The notes under the pieces were generated by a model. That model made no database searches and was not told where the DNA came from. It saw only the letters and a program-made list of their open reading frames with translations. Positions 1 to 8,594 of a stretch of 64,000 nt of DNA are shown piece by piece. The stretch's first letter is position 1. Each line of letters opens with the position of its first letter. A program made the position numbers and the translations under genes. This DNA is from Kribbella antiqua (GTDB taxonomy: Bacteria > Actinomycetota > Actinomycetes > Propionibacteriales > Kribbellaceae), in NCBI RefSeq assembly GCF_004345665.1, contig NZ_SLWR01000006.1:62001-126000 (forward strand), written 5' to 3'.

Positions 1-205
1 GCGTGGTCGTCCGTCGAGCGGGTGGGCGAGCCTGACGCCGACCGAGCAGGAGGTCGTCGCGCTGGCCGTGGAAGGGCTCAGCAATCCGGAGATCGGCGAA
101 AGACTGTTCATGAGCCGCGGCACGGTGAAGACACACCTCGCCCACGTCTACGCCAAGCTCGGCGTCGCCAATCGCACCGAATTGGCGTCTCTCAAGAAGA
201 CGTGA
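1..205 (+). CDS. LuxR-type regulator, C-terminal end (partial)
   Basis: The window opens inside this gene. The visible 67 residues are a GerE/LuxR helix-turn-helix: LTPTEQEVVALAVEGLSN, then GERLFMSRGTVKTHLAHVYA, then KLGVANRTELA, ending at TGA 203-205. This domain binds DNA, and the gene probably ends a NarL-type response regulator or a larger LuxR/LAL regulator. The N-terminal part lies outside the window, so a receiver or ATPase domain cannot be judged. The 3' end overlaps the convergent DUF1905 gene by 14 bp. Confidence 0.85.
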   Translation, partial: RGRPSSGWASLTPTEQEVVALAVEGLSNPEIGERLFMSRGTVKTHLAHVYAKLGVANRTELASLKKT

Positions 206-632
206 GCATCTCCAGAGCTTTGCTGATCCGGCGGGCGCGGGTCTCCGGATTCTTGGCGTCGTTGATCGCGTTCACGTGCTCACGCCGGTGGCTGTAGCTC
301 AGCTTGTCGAATGCCGCGCGCAACCCGGCGCCGTCCAGCGCGGCAGCGAGATCGGCCGGCACCTCGATCGTCCGCTCGGCCGTGTCGCGCTCGACGGTGA
401 CAGTGACGGGGTCGCCGGCCTCCTTGCCGAGTTCGGTGCGGATGCTCTTCAGGATGCCGAGCGCCATACAGCCGCCCATCGACGCGATCGACCCGCGGTA
501 CGCGATCCCGTCGAAGGTGGCCTGGACCGGAATCCGCCCACCGCCGCCGAGCGCGTCGATCACCTCACCCGGCACCTCGACCCAGGCGCCACCACCGGGG
601 TTGACGCTGACCGTCCCCTCGAACGTCTCCAT
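192..632 (-). CDS. DUF1905 / YdeI-OmdA-like protein
   Basis: A 146-residue protein. The N-terminal half (METFEGTVSVN... through PVTVTVERD) matches the DUF1905 beta-barrel family. The C-terminal part (LAAALDGAGLRAAFDKLSYS, HRREHVNAINDAK, ARRISKALEML) matches the YdeI/OmpD-associated domain. The molecular role of this family is not known. I chose ATG at 632 because a TATGGT hexamer sits 7 nt upstream, which fits a leaderless transcript. An in-frame ATG at 644 would add four residues. It is convergent with the preceding LuxR-type gene. Confidence 0.75.
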   Translation of the reverse strand: METFEGTVSVNPGGGAWVEVPGEVIDALGGGGRIPVQATFDGIAYRGSIASMGGCMALGILKSIRTELGKEAGDPVTVTVERDTAERTIEVPADLAAALDGAGLRAAFDKLSYSHRREHVNAINDAKNPETRARRISKALEMLTSS

Positions 633-763
633 ACGTCGCACCATAGGGCGCGGCCGCTCCGGACGGCCAGGTGTGACCCGCCGTGAGAGACCTGTCTGAC
701 GACTGGTCTGCACCCCGGCGGGCGGTTCTTCTCTCACCACCTCGCGATGGGTGTGCGGGAGCC

Positions 764-801
764 GTTTCGACGGCGTAACAACAAGATGACTACTCGGAAA
801 C
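764..801 (+). promoter_or_regulatory. GlnR-like operator upstream of nitrate operon
   Basis: Four pentamers occur at exact 11-bp intervals: GTTTC at 764, GTAAC at 775, ATGAC at 786 and GAAAC at 797, each separated by 6 nt. The last pair fits the actinobacterial GlnR pattern gTnAC-n6-GaAAC. The first pair is the same pattern read on the minus strand (GTTAC-n6-GAAAC). The site ends 56 bp before the narK start. GlnR is the known nitrogen regulator of nitrate assimilation in actinomycetes, so the position fits. Binding itself is inferred. Confidence 0.7.
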
Positions 802-857
802 ACCCCGGTCATAGCGTCCTGGCCTAATCAGTGAGGTCGGATGATCGGAGACTTACG

Positions 858-2225
858 ATGACGCTCGAGGCACGACCAGAGGCCGTCGCCACCCGCGACG
901 GCAGCGGTGCGGTCGGTACGGTCGAGGCGCCACGGCGCGGGCGCTGGATCGACGTCTGGGATCCCGAGGACGCCAGTTTCTGGGCCGAGAAGGGCCGTGC
1001 GGTCGCGCGGCGCAACCTCTGGCCCTCCATCTTCGCCGAGTTCCTCGGCTTCTCGGTCTGGCAGCTGTGGAGCATCGTCGTCGTGTCGATGCCGAAGGCC
1101 GGCTTCACCTACACCACGAACCAGCTGTTCTGGCTGGTCGCGCTGCCGAGCCTGGTCGGCGCGACGCTGCGGCTGCCCTACACGTTCGCGGTACCGAAGT
1201 TCGGCGGCCGGAACTGGACCATCGTGTCCGCGATGCTGCTGCTGATCCCGACCATCGGGCTGTCCTACTTCATGACCCAGCCGGACACGCCGTTCGTGCT
1301 GATGGCGCTGGTCGCGGCCACCGCGGGTGTCGGCGGCGGCAACTTCGCCAGCAGTATGACGAATATTTCCTTCTTCTACCCGGAGAAGGAGAAGGGCTTC
1401 GCGCTCGGTATCAACGCGGCCGGCGGCAACCTGGGCGTCGCCGTGGTCCAGCTGCTGGTGCCGATCGTCATCGTCGCCGGTGCCGGCCTGACGCTGAACC
1501 GGGCCGGCCTGATGTGGATCCCGCTGATCCTGCTGGCCGCCTTCCTGGCCTGGAAGGTGATGGCGAACCTGTCCGTGGCGACCTCGTCGTTCCGGTCCTC
1601 GATCGCGGCGGCGAAGCGGCCGCACACCTGGATCATCTCGTTCCTCTACATCGGCACCTTCGGCTCGTTCATCGGCTTCGGCGCGGCCTTCCCGCTGCTG
1701 ATCAAGACCACGTTCCCCGAGATCACGGTGGCCCACATCGCCTTCCTCGGTGCCCTGGTCGGCTCGGTCTCGCGGCCGTTCGGCGGCAAGCTGTCCGACA
1801 AGCTCGGCGGCGCCTGGGTGACGGTCTGCGCCTTCGTGGTGATGGGCATCGGCATCCTGTCCGCGATCGTGTCGCTGAACGCGGGCAGCTTCCCGGCCTT
1901 CCTGATCAGCTTCCTGGTCCTGTTCGTCGCCAGCGGCGCCGGCAACGGGTCGACGTACCGGATGATCCCCGCGGTGTTCCGGCTGACCACGCCGGACGAC
2001 CTGGGCCGGGCCAAGCGCGAGGCGGCAGCCTGCATTGGCATCGCCTCCGCGGTCGGCGCGTACGGCGGCTTCCTGGTCCCACGCGGGTTCGCGGTGTCGA
2101 CCAGCAGCTTCGGCTCGCTCATCCCGGCGCTGTACCTCTTCTGCGGCTTCTACGTGGTCTGCCTGGCCGTGACCTACTTCTGCTACCTCCGCAAGGGTGG
2201 CCCGCTCAGCCGGGAGCGCGTGTGA
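858..2225 (+). CDS. narK: nitrate/nitrite transporter, NarK/NNP family
   Basis: A 455-residue major facilitator protein with about 12 hydrophobic segments that imports nitrate and may export nitrite. Both nitrate signature regions are visible: GGGNFASSMTNISFF near residue 165 and ASGAGNGSTYRMIP near residue 360. Start ATG 858 is preceded by GGAG at 847-850 with suitable spacing; an upstream GTG at 831 lacks this. It is the first gene of a tightly packed nitrate assimilation operon and its stop overlaps the GTG of the nitrate reductase gene. The GlnR-like operator upstream suggests nitrogen control. Confidence 0.93.
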   Translation: MTLEARPEAVATRDGSGAVGTVEAPRRGRWIDVWDPEDASFWAEKGRAVARRNLWPSIFAEFLGFSVWQLWSIVVVSMPKAGFTYTTNQLFWLVALPSLVGATLRLPYTFAVPKFGGRNWTIVSAMLLLIPTIGLSYFMTQPDTPFVLMALVAATAGVGGGNFASSMTNISFFYPEKEKGFALGINAAGGNLGVAVVQLLVPIVIVAGAGLTLNRAGLMWIPLILLAAFLAWKVMANLSVATSSFRSSIAAAKRPHTWIISFLYIGTFGSFIGFGAAFPLLIKTTFPEITVAHIAFLGALVGSVSRPFGGKLSDKLGGAWVTVCAFVVMGIGILSAIVSLNAGSFPAFLISFLVLFVASGAGNGSTYRMIPAVFRLTTPDDLGRAKREAAACIGIASAVGAYGGFLVPRGFAVSTSSFGSLIPALYLFCGFYVVCLAVTYFCYLRKGGPLSRERV

Positions 2226-4345
2226 CGGCAGTTCCCTCCCACTGTCCGTACTGCGCTCTGCAGTGCGCCACCACCCTGCACCCGGCTGACCGGCCGGGTG
2301 CAGTGGAGGTGCAGCCGCGGGACTTCCCGACCAACAAGGGCGGGTTGTGCCGAAAGGGCTGGACGGCTCCGGAGGTCCTGACTGTGCCGGACCGGCTGAC
2401 CACTCCGCTGGTGCGGGACGCGGCCGGCGAACTGGTGCCGGCCAGCTGGGACGAGGCGCTCGACTTCGTCGCCGACCGGATCCGGGCGCTGCAGGCCGAG
2501 CACGGCAACGACGCGGTGGCCGTGTTCGGTGGCGGTGGGCTGACCAACGAGAAGGCGTACGCACTGGGCAAGTTCGCCCGGGTGGCGCTGAAGAGCGCGA
2601 ATGTGGACTACAACGGCCGGTTCTGCATGTCGTCCGCCGCGGCCGCGACGAACCGCGCCTTCGGGATCGACCGAGGGCTGCCGTTCCCGCTGGCCGACCT
2701 GGCCGGAGCCGGCGCCGTCCTACTGGTCGGCAGCAACATCGCCGAGACGATGCCGCCTGCGGTCGCGCACCTGCAAGGCGCACGGGACACGGGTGGACTT
2801 CTGGTCGTCGACCCGCGTCGTTCGGCGACTGCCACGCTGACCGAGGACGGCGCCGGCATCCATCTCCAGGCGACTCCAGGGACCGATCTGGCGCTGGTGC
2901 TTGCGCTGACTCACGTCGTACTGCAGGAAGGTCTGGCGGATACGGCGTACTTGCAGGAACGCACCGACGACCCGGATGCGCTGTTCCGCTCGACCGCCTC
3001 CTGGTGGCCTGAGCGGGCGGAACGTGTGACCGGCGTACCGGCTGCGACGATCCGGCGGGCCGCGCGGGCGCTTGCTGCGGCCGCACCTGTGCACGGGGGC
3101 GCCGGAGCGTTCATCCTGACCGGACGCGGTGCCGAGCAGCACAGCAAGGGCACCGATACCGTGACGGCCTGCATCAACCTCGCGCTGGCGCTGGGCCTGC
3201 CGGGGCGGCTCGGCAACGGCTACGGCTGCATCACCGGGCAGGGCAACGGCCAGGGCGGCAGGGAGCACGGTCAGAAGGCCGACCAGCTCCCCGGCTACCG
3301 CAGCATCTCCGACCCGGCTGCGCGGGAGTATGTGGCGGGTGTCTGGGGCGTGGACCCCTCCAGCCTTCCTGGTCCGGGGAAGAGCGCTGTCGAGCTCATC
3401 AACTCCCTTGGCATGCCGGGCGGCCCGAAGGCGCTGCTGGTCCACGGGAGCAACCTGCTCGTGTCGGCGCCGCGGCTGGCGTCGGTGCGGGAGCGGCTGG
3501 GGTCGCTGGATCTGCTGGTCGTGGCTGACGTCGTACCGTCGGAGACTGCTCTGCTGGCGGATGTCGTCTTCCCTGTGACCCAGTGGGCCGAGGAAGAGGG
3601 CACGATGACCTCGCTCGAGGGCCGGGTCATCCGCCGTCGGGCCGCGATCAAGCCGCCGGGTGATGTCCGCAGCGACCTGGCTGTCTTTGCTGGTCTGGCT
3701 TCAAGGCTCGGTTGTGAGACGGGCTTCCCGACCGACCCGGCCGAGGTGTTCGAAGAGCTGCGGCTCGCCAGCAAGGGCGGAAAGGCTGACTACGCCGGCA
3801 TCACCTGGGACCGGATCGACTCCGGCGAGGCGCTGTTCTGGCCGGTCCCGGCTGAAGGCCACCCGGGCACCCCACGGCTGTTCGCGGATGCCTTCAGTAC
3901 GCCGGACGGCCGCGCTCACGTCGTACCGGTGGACCACCGGCCCGTCGCGGACGACCTGAACGCAGCAGCACCGATCTACCTCGTTACCGGCCGGCTGCTG
4001 CAGCACTACCAGAGTGGTGCGCAGACCCGCCGCGTGCTGGAACTGGCCGAGGCCGAGCCAGAGGTCTTCGTCGAGATCCACCCGCGGGTGGCTGCGCAGC
4101 TGGGCATATCCGATGGGCGCCCGGTCCAGCTGCGCACCACTCGGGGCTCTATGGTCCTTCCGGCCCGGGTGACAGCCGACGTACGTCCGGACACGGTGTT
4201 CGTGCCGTTCCACTGGGGCGGCGCCGGCGCGGTCAACGAGCTCACCAACGATGCGCTCGACCCGGTGTCCCGGATGCCCGAGTTCAAGGCCTGTGCCGTC
4301 GAAGTCACAGCCGCCAGCCTTCCGGCGACTGGAGTTCCGGCATGA
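2222..4345 (+). CDS. nasC: assimilatory nitrate reductase, molybdopterin catalytic subunit
   Basis: A 707-residue molybdopterin oxidoreductase that reduces nitrate to nitrite in the cytoplasm. Near the N-terminus HCPYCALQC followed by GLCRKGW gives the C-x2-C-x3-C-xn-C ligands of a [4Fe-4S] cluster. FNGRFCMSS-like sequence (GRFCMSSAAAATNRAFG, about residues 135-152) carries the likely molybdenum-ligand cysteine. The molydopterin-binding C-terminal domain (HPRVAAQLGISDGRPVQLRT, then FVPFHWGG) is complete. GTG 2222 overlaps the narK stop, implying coupled translation. No BFD domain is attached at the C-terminus; electrons probably come from the flavoprotein encoded next. Different organisms call this nasA, nasC or narB. 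Confidence 0.92.
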   Translation: MTAVPSHCPYCALQCATTLHPADRPGAVEVQPRDFPTNKGGLCRKGWTAPEVLTVPDRLTTPLVRDAAGELVPASWDEALDFVADRIRALQAEHGNDAVAVFGGGGLTNEKAYALGKFARVALKSANVDYNGRFCMSSAAAATNRAFGIDRGLPFPLADLAGAGAVLLVGSNIAETMPPAVAHLQGARDTGGLLVVDPRRSATATLTEDGAGIHLQATPGTDLALVLALTHVVLQEGLADTAYLQERTDDPDALFRSTASWWPERAERVTGVPAATIRRAARALAAAAPVHGGAGAFILTGRGAEQHSKGTDTVTACINLALALGLPGRLGNGYGCITGQGNGQGGREHGQKADQLPGYRSISDPAAREYVAGVWGVDPSSLPGPGKSAVELINSLGMPGGPKALLVHGSNLLVSAPRLASVRERLGSLDLLVVADVVPSETALLADVVFPVTQWAEEEGTMTSLEGRVIRRRAAIKPPGDVRSDLAVFAGLASRLGCETGFPTDPAEVFEELRLASKGGKADYAGITWDRIDSGEALFWPVPAEGHPGTPRLFADAFSTPDGRAHVVPVDHRPVADDLNAAAPIYLVTGRLLQHYQSGAQTRRVLELAEAEPEVFVEIHPRVAAQLGISDGRPVQLRTTRGSMVLPARVTADVRPDTVFVPFHWGGAGAVNELTNDALDPVSRMPEFKACAVEVTAASLPATGVPA

Positions 4346-7300
4346 GTGAGCGTCTGGTAATCATCGGCGGTGGCATGGCCGGCCGACGGCTGGCCGGCCT
4401 GTTGCCGACGTACGACGTGACCGTCCTCGGCGACGAGGGGTCGTACAACCGTGGCCGGCTGACCGAGTACGTCGCCGGCCGTGCGGCCCAGCCGGTCATC
4501 GGTGACGAGGCTACGTCGATCGCGGCGAAGGTCGACCGGGCCCGGTGTGTGGTCACGGACACCGAGGGCCGCGAGTGGGCGTACGACCGGCTGGTGTTCG
4601 CGACAGGTGCGACGCCGGTCGTGCCGAAGGGCGTTCCGGACGCGGCGGGGATCCACACGCTGCGGTCCGCGGCCGACGCCGCCGCAATCGTCGAGCAGGC
4701 GACCCGGGTACGACGTGCGGTCGTCCTCGGTGGTGGCGTGCTCGGTGTCGAGACGGCCTGCGCGCTGCGCGAGCGTGGCGTCGCCGTGACACTGGTCCAC
4801 GACGGCGAAACTCTGCTGGACAAGACGATCCGGCTCACCGCCGGGCGCCGCATCACCCGCGCGGTCCGCGAGCTCGGCGTCGAGGTGCTGCTCAACACGA
4901 CGCTCGAGGGCACCGACCTGCGGGACGAGCGGTTCCGGGCCCTGCGGTTGCGCGGCGGCCGGCAGGTCTTCGGCGAGCTGCTCGTCGTCGCCTGCGGAGT
5001 GAAGCCGCGGACCAATCTGGCCTCCGGTCTGCCGATCGGGCCGACCGGCGGCATCGTCGTCGACGGATCGCTGACCAGCGTTGGCGATGCCCGGATCCAC
5101 GCGATCGGGGACTGCGCCGAGCTCGACGGCCGGGTCACCGGCACGGTTGCGTCGGCGTGGGCCCAGGCCGAGGCGCTGGCTCAGCAGCTGCTCGGTACGC
5201 CGGCCGACGTACCGGACTACGAAGTCGTCCGGCTGACCTCGGGCGGTCTGGATCTGCTTGTCCTCGGCAACAAAGAGGACGAGGGCGAAGTGGTTCGGCT
5301 CGAGGACGGCGAGCGGTACGTCCGCGCCGTACTGCGGGACGGCATCGTGCGGTCGGCCGTCGCGGTCGGTGCGCCCGAGGTGGCCGCGGAGCTGGTGCTG
5401 CTGGCGGACCGGGGCACCCCGGTCGAGGCCGAAGGGCTGCTGGCGACTCCCGACGCACCGAAGAAGAAGGTGGCCACCGTCTGCAGGTGCAACGGCGTCA
5501 CCAGGGCCGCGATCGAGACGGCCTGGCGTGGAGGTGCCGACAGCGTCGCCGGCATCGCCGCGAAGACGCGGGCGACGACCGGGTGCGGCAGTTGCACCGG
5601 CGCCGTCGGCGATCTGCTCGACCGCTTCCGCCGCGGCGAGACCGAAGAAGTTCCAACCAGGAGGGCGACGATGACAGAGCTGAACAAGGCCCGGCACGTT
5701 GTAGTGGTGGGCGGTGGCATGGTCGCTCACCGGTTGGTCGAGGCGCTGCGGTCCCGCGATGCCGAGATCCAGTGGCGCATCACCGTGCTGGCCGAGGAGC
5801 CGCGCTTCCCGTACGACCGGGTCGCGTTGACCAGCTACTTCTCCGGCCGTGACCCGCAGGACCTGTCGCTCGGCGATCCAGAGCTGTGGGACGACCCCGC
5901 GGTGACGCTGCGCAAGGGCGTGCAGGTCATGTCGATCGACCCCGCCGCCAAGGTCGTCGAGACCGCGCGCGGCGAGCAGATCGGGTACGACGAACTGGTC
6001 CTGGCGACAGGCTCGTCGGCGTTCGTGCCGCCGGTGAAGAACAACGACGCCCAGGGCTGCTTCGTCTACCGGACGGTCGATGACGTTGCCGCGCTGCGGG
6101 TGTACGTCGAGCGGCTGAAGTCGGAAGGCAAGGAAGTCAACGGTGTCGTGGTCGGCGGCGGTCTGCTGGGTCTCGAGGCCGCTGGTGCGCTCCGAGCCCT
6201 GGGTGCCGCGACCAAGGTGGTCGAGTTCGCGCCGCGGCTGATGCCGCTACAGGTCGACGAGGGCGGCGGTGCGGCGCTGTCCCGGCTCATCCAGGGTCTC
6301 GACGTCGACGTGCTGGTGTCGACGCAGTGCACGCGGGTCAAGCTCACCTCGCAGGGTGCCGCTCGCGCCATGGCGCTTGCTGAAGGCCCCGATCTGCCGG
6401 CCGACGTGGTTGTCTTCGCGACCGGTGTGCGGCCGCGCGACGAGCTGGCCCGGGCGGCCAACCTGGAGATCGGTGAGCGCGGCGGTGTGGTGGTCGACGA
6501 GGCCTGCCGGACCTCGGTGCCGGGTGTCTGGGCGATCGGTGAAGTCGCTTGTATCGAAGGGCGCGTGTGGGGTCTGGTTGCCCCCGGCTACACGATGGCC
6601 GAGATCGTCGCGGACCGGTTGCTCGGCGGTGAGGCGACGTTCCCCGGCGCCGACACCTCGACCAAGCTGAAGCTGCTCGGTGTCGACGTCGCGAGCTTCG
6701 GCGACGCGTTCGGTACGTCGGAGGGCGCGCTCGACATCGTGTACGCCGACCCGGTCGCGGGTGTGTACAAGAAGCTGGTTCTGTCGGACGACGCGCGTAC
6801 GTTGCTCGGTGGCATCCTCGTCGGCGACGCGTCGGCGTACTCGGGACTCCGGCCGATGGTCGGCCGCGAGCTCGGCGCGGACCCGGCGGCTTTCCTGCTG
6901 CCCGAGGGTGCCGGGCCGGTCAAGCTCGAGCTGCCCGACGACGCGCCGGTCTGCTCCTGCAACAACGTGTCGGCCGGGACGATCCGCTGCGCCGTACGTG
7001 ATGAAGGCTGCAGCGACATCAAGTCGGTGTGCGGCAAGACCAAGGCCGGCACCAGCTGCGGGTCCTGCCTGCCGATCGTGAAGAACCTGATGAACTCCGA
7101 GCTGGCCAAGGCCGGTGTCGAGGTCAGCAAGGCCCTGTGTGAGCACTTCGCGCTCTCCCGGGCTGAGCTGTTCGACGTGGTCCGGATCACCGAGCTGCGG
7201 ACGTTCAGCGAGATCGTCGAGCGGCACGGCACCGGTCGCGGCTGCGACATCTGCAAGCCGGTGGTCGCGTCGATCCTGGCCAGTCTGGACCCGGCCGGTC

Positions 7301-8253
7301 ACGTCCTCGAGGGCGAGCGGGCCACGCTGCAGGACACCAACGACCACGTGATGGCCAACATGCAGAAGGACGGGACGTACTCCGTCGTACCGCGGATCCC
7401 GGGTGGCGAGATCACCCCGGAGGGCCTGATCACGATCGGCGAGGTGGCGCGCGACTTCGGCCTCTACACCAAGATCACCGGCGGTCAGCGGGTCGACCTG
7501 TTCGGCGCCCGGATCGAGCAGCTGCCGGCGATCTGGAAGCGGCTGGTCGACGCGGGCTTCGAATCCGGGCACGCGTACGGCAAGGCGCTGCGGACGGTGA
7601 AGTCGTGTGTCGGCTCCACCTGGTGCCGGTACGGCGTACAGGACTCGGTCGGGATGGCGATCGCGCTGGAGCTGCGGTACCGCGGGCTGCGGTCGCCGCA
7701 CAAGCTCAAGCTCGGTGTCTCCGGCTGCGCGCGGGAGTGCGCCGAGGCACGCGGCAAGGACGTCGGCGTGATCGCGACCGAGAAGGGCTGGAACCTGTAC
7801 GTCGGCGGCAACGGCGGAATGACGCCGCGGCACGCGGAGCTGCTCGCCTCGGACCTGACCGACGAGGAGCTGTTCCAGGCGATCGACCGGTTCCTGATGT
7901 ACTACATCCGCACCGGCGACCGGCTGCAGCGGACGGCGGTGTGGATGCAGGAGCTCGAAGGCGGTCTGGATCACGTGCGCGACGTCGTACTGAACGACAG
8001 CCTCGGCATCGCCGCCGACCTCGACGCCGCGATGGCCAAGCACGTCGACGCCTACGTCGACGAGTGGCAGGCCACCTTGAACGACCCCGACAAGCTGGCC
8101 CGGTTCGTCTCCTTCGTGAACGCCCCGGACCAGCCGGACGCCGACCTGCGGTACGTGGTCGAGCGCAACCAGCCGCGTCCGGCCACCCCGGCCGAACGCG
8201 GGCAGCTGGAGCCGGTGCTGCTCGCCGGCCCTCGATTGGAGGTACGCCGATGA
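4342..8253 (+). CDS. nirB: fused FAD oxidoreductase - nitrite reductase large subunit
   Basis: One uninterrupted 1303-codon frame encodes two proteins normally separate. Residues 1-443: a pyridine-nucleotide/FAD oxidoreductase (VIIGGGMAGRRLAG; VVLGGGVLGVETA; HAIGDCAEL) ending in a BFD-like [2Fe-2S] domain (VCRCNGV ... TGCGSCTG); this resembles the nitrate-reductase electron-transfer subunit. Residues 444-1303: complete NirB with FAD/NAD domains, two BFD-like segments (VCSCNNV ... SCGSCLP; GRGCDICKP), ferredoxin-like half domain, and siroheme/[4Fe-4S] ligands SCVGSTWC and SGCARECAEA near the C-terminus. An intact ribosome binding site and ATG (5671) remain at the junction, so NirB alone could also be made. 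ATGA overlaps join it to both neighbours. Product: NADH-dependent reduction of nitrite to ammonium. Confidence 0.9.
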   Translation: MSERLVIIGGGMAGRRLAGLLPTYDVTVLGDEGSYNRGRLTEYVAGRAAQPVIGDEATSIAAKVDRARCVVTDTEGREWAYDRLVFATGATPVVPKGVPDAAGIHTLRSAADAAAIVEQATRVRRAVVLGGGVLGVETACALRERGVAVTLVHDGETLLDKTIRLTAGRRITRAVRELGVEVLLNTTLEGTDLRDERFRALRLRGGRQVFGELLVVACGVKPRTNLASGLPIGPTGGIVVDGSLTSVGDARIHAIGDCAELDGRVTGTVASAWAQAEALAQQLLGTPADVPDYEVVRLTSGGLDLLVLGNKEDEGEVVRLEDGERYVRAVLRDGIVRSAVAVGAPEVAAELVLLADRGTPVEAEGLLATPDAPKKKVATVCRCNGVTRAAIETAWRGGADSVAGIAAKTRATTGCGSCTGAVGDLLDRFRRGETEEVPTRRATMTELNKARHVVVVGGGMVAHRLVEALRSRDAEIQWRITVLAEEPRFPYDRVALTSYFSGRDPQDLSLGDPELWDDPAVTLRKGVQVMSIDPAAKVVETARGEQIGYDELVLATGSSAFVPPVKNNDAQGCFVYRTVDDVAALRVYVERLKSEGKEVNGVVVGGGLLGLEAAGALRALGAATKVVEFAPRLMPLQVDEGGGAALSRLIQGLDVDVLVSTQCTRVKLTSQGAARAMALAEGPDLPADVVVFATGVRPRDELARAANLEIGERGGVVVDEACRTSVPGVWAIGEVACIEGRVWGLVAPGYTMAEIVADRLLGGEATFPGADTSTKLKLLGVDVASFGDAFGTSEGALDIVYADPVAGVYKKLVLSDDARTLLGGILVGDASAYSGLRPMVGRELGADPAAFLLPEGAGPVKLELPDDAPVCSCNNVSAGTIRCAVRDEGCSDIKSVCGKTKAGTSCGSCLPIVKNLMNSELAKAGVEVSKALCEHFALSRAELFDVVRITELRTFSEIVERHGTGRGCDICKPVVASILASLDPAGHVLEGERATLQDTNDHVMANMQKDGTYSVVPRIPGGEITPEGLITIGEVARDFGLYTKITGGQRVDLFGARIEQLPAIWKRLVDAGFESGHAYGKALRTVKSCVGSTWCRYGVQDSVGMAIALELRYRGLRSPHKLKLGVSGCARECAEARGKDVGVIATEKGWNLYVGGNGGMTPRHAELLASDLTDEELFQAIDRFLMYYIRTGDRLQRTAVWMQELEGGLDHVRDVVLNDSLGIAADLDAAMAKHVDAYVDEWQATLNDPDKLARFVSFVNAPDQPDADLRYVVERNQPRPATPAERGQLEPVLLAGPRLEVRR
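5659..5673 (+). promoter_or_regulatory. internal ribosome binding site and ATG of NirB module
   Basis: AGGAGG at 5659-5664, six spacer bases, then ATG at 5671-5673, exactly where NirB proteins usually begin (MTELNKARHVVVVGGGM). It lies inside the open frame of the upstream oxidoreductase with no stop between. This is the signature of a formerly separate gene whose upstream stop was lost, or of a dual-start gene. Confidence 0.7.
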
Positions 8254-8594
8254 GCGTGACTGCCATGAGTCAGACAGTCGTCTGCCGGTACGACGTACTG
8301 CTGCCGGAGCGCGGTGTAGCCGCGTTGATCGGCGAGGTGCAGATCGCGTTGTTCCGCACCCACGACGGGTCGGTGTACGCCATCGGCAACCATGATCCGT
8401 TCAGCGGTGCGAACGTGATGTCGCGTGGGATCGTCGGCAGCCGCGGTGAGGTTCCGACGGTTGCGTCGCCGATGTTCAAGCAGGTCTTCGACTTGCGCAC
8501 CGGTGTGTGCCTGGACGATCCGTCGGTGTCGCTGCCGGTATTTCCTGTTGAGGTCATTGATGGACAGGTGACGGTGAATCTCGGTGACCAGTAA
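8250..8594 (+). CDS. nirD: nitrite reductase small subunit NirD
   Basis: A 114-residue Rieske-fold protein. As in other NirD proteins the cysteine/histidine pairs that hold a Rieske cluster are absent. Family landmarks are EVQIALFRTHDGSVYAIGN, HDPFSGANVMSRGI and GVCLDDPSVSLPVFPV. It associates with NirB in the assimilatory nitrite reductase. ATG 8250 overlaps the NirB stop (ATGA) and is preceded by GGAGG at 8238-8242. Its last codons overlap the GTG of hemD. Confidence 0.93.
   Translation: MSVTAMSQTVVCRYDVLLPERGVAALIGEVQIALFRTHDGSVYAIGNHDPFSGANVMSRGIVGSRGEVPTVASPMFKQVFDLRTGVCLDDPSVSLPVFPVEVIDGQVTVNLGDQ

Noticed and set aside
1067..2221. N-terminal extension of nitrate reductase to 1067
   Set aside because: The extension overlaps narK in another frame; the [4Fe-4S] N-terminus begins at GTG 2222.
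828..3086. 752-codon minus-strand frame opposite narK and nitrate reductase
   Set aside because: Composition is Arg/Pro/Ser-rich and no domain is visible; the real proteins are on plus.
6247..8043. 598-codon minus-strand frame opposite nirB
   Set aside because: Antisense of a well-supported gene, no domain, no ribosome binding site.
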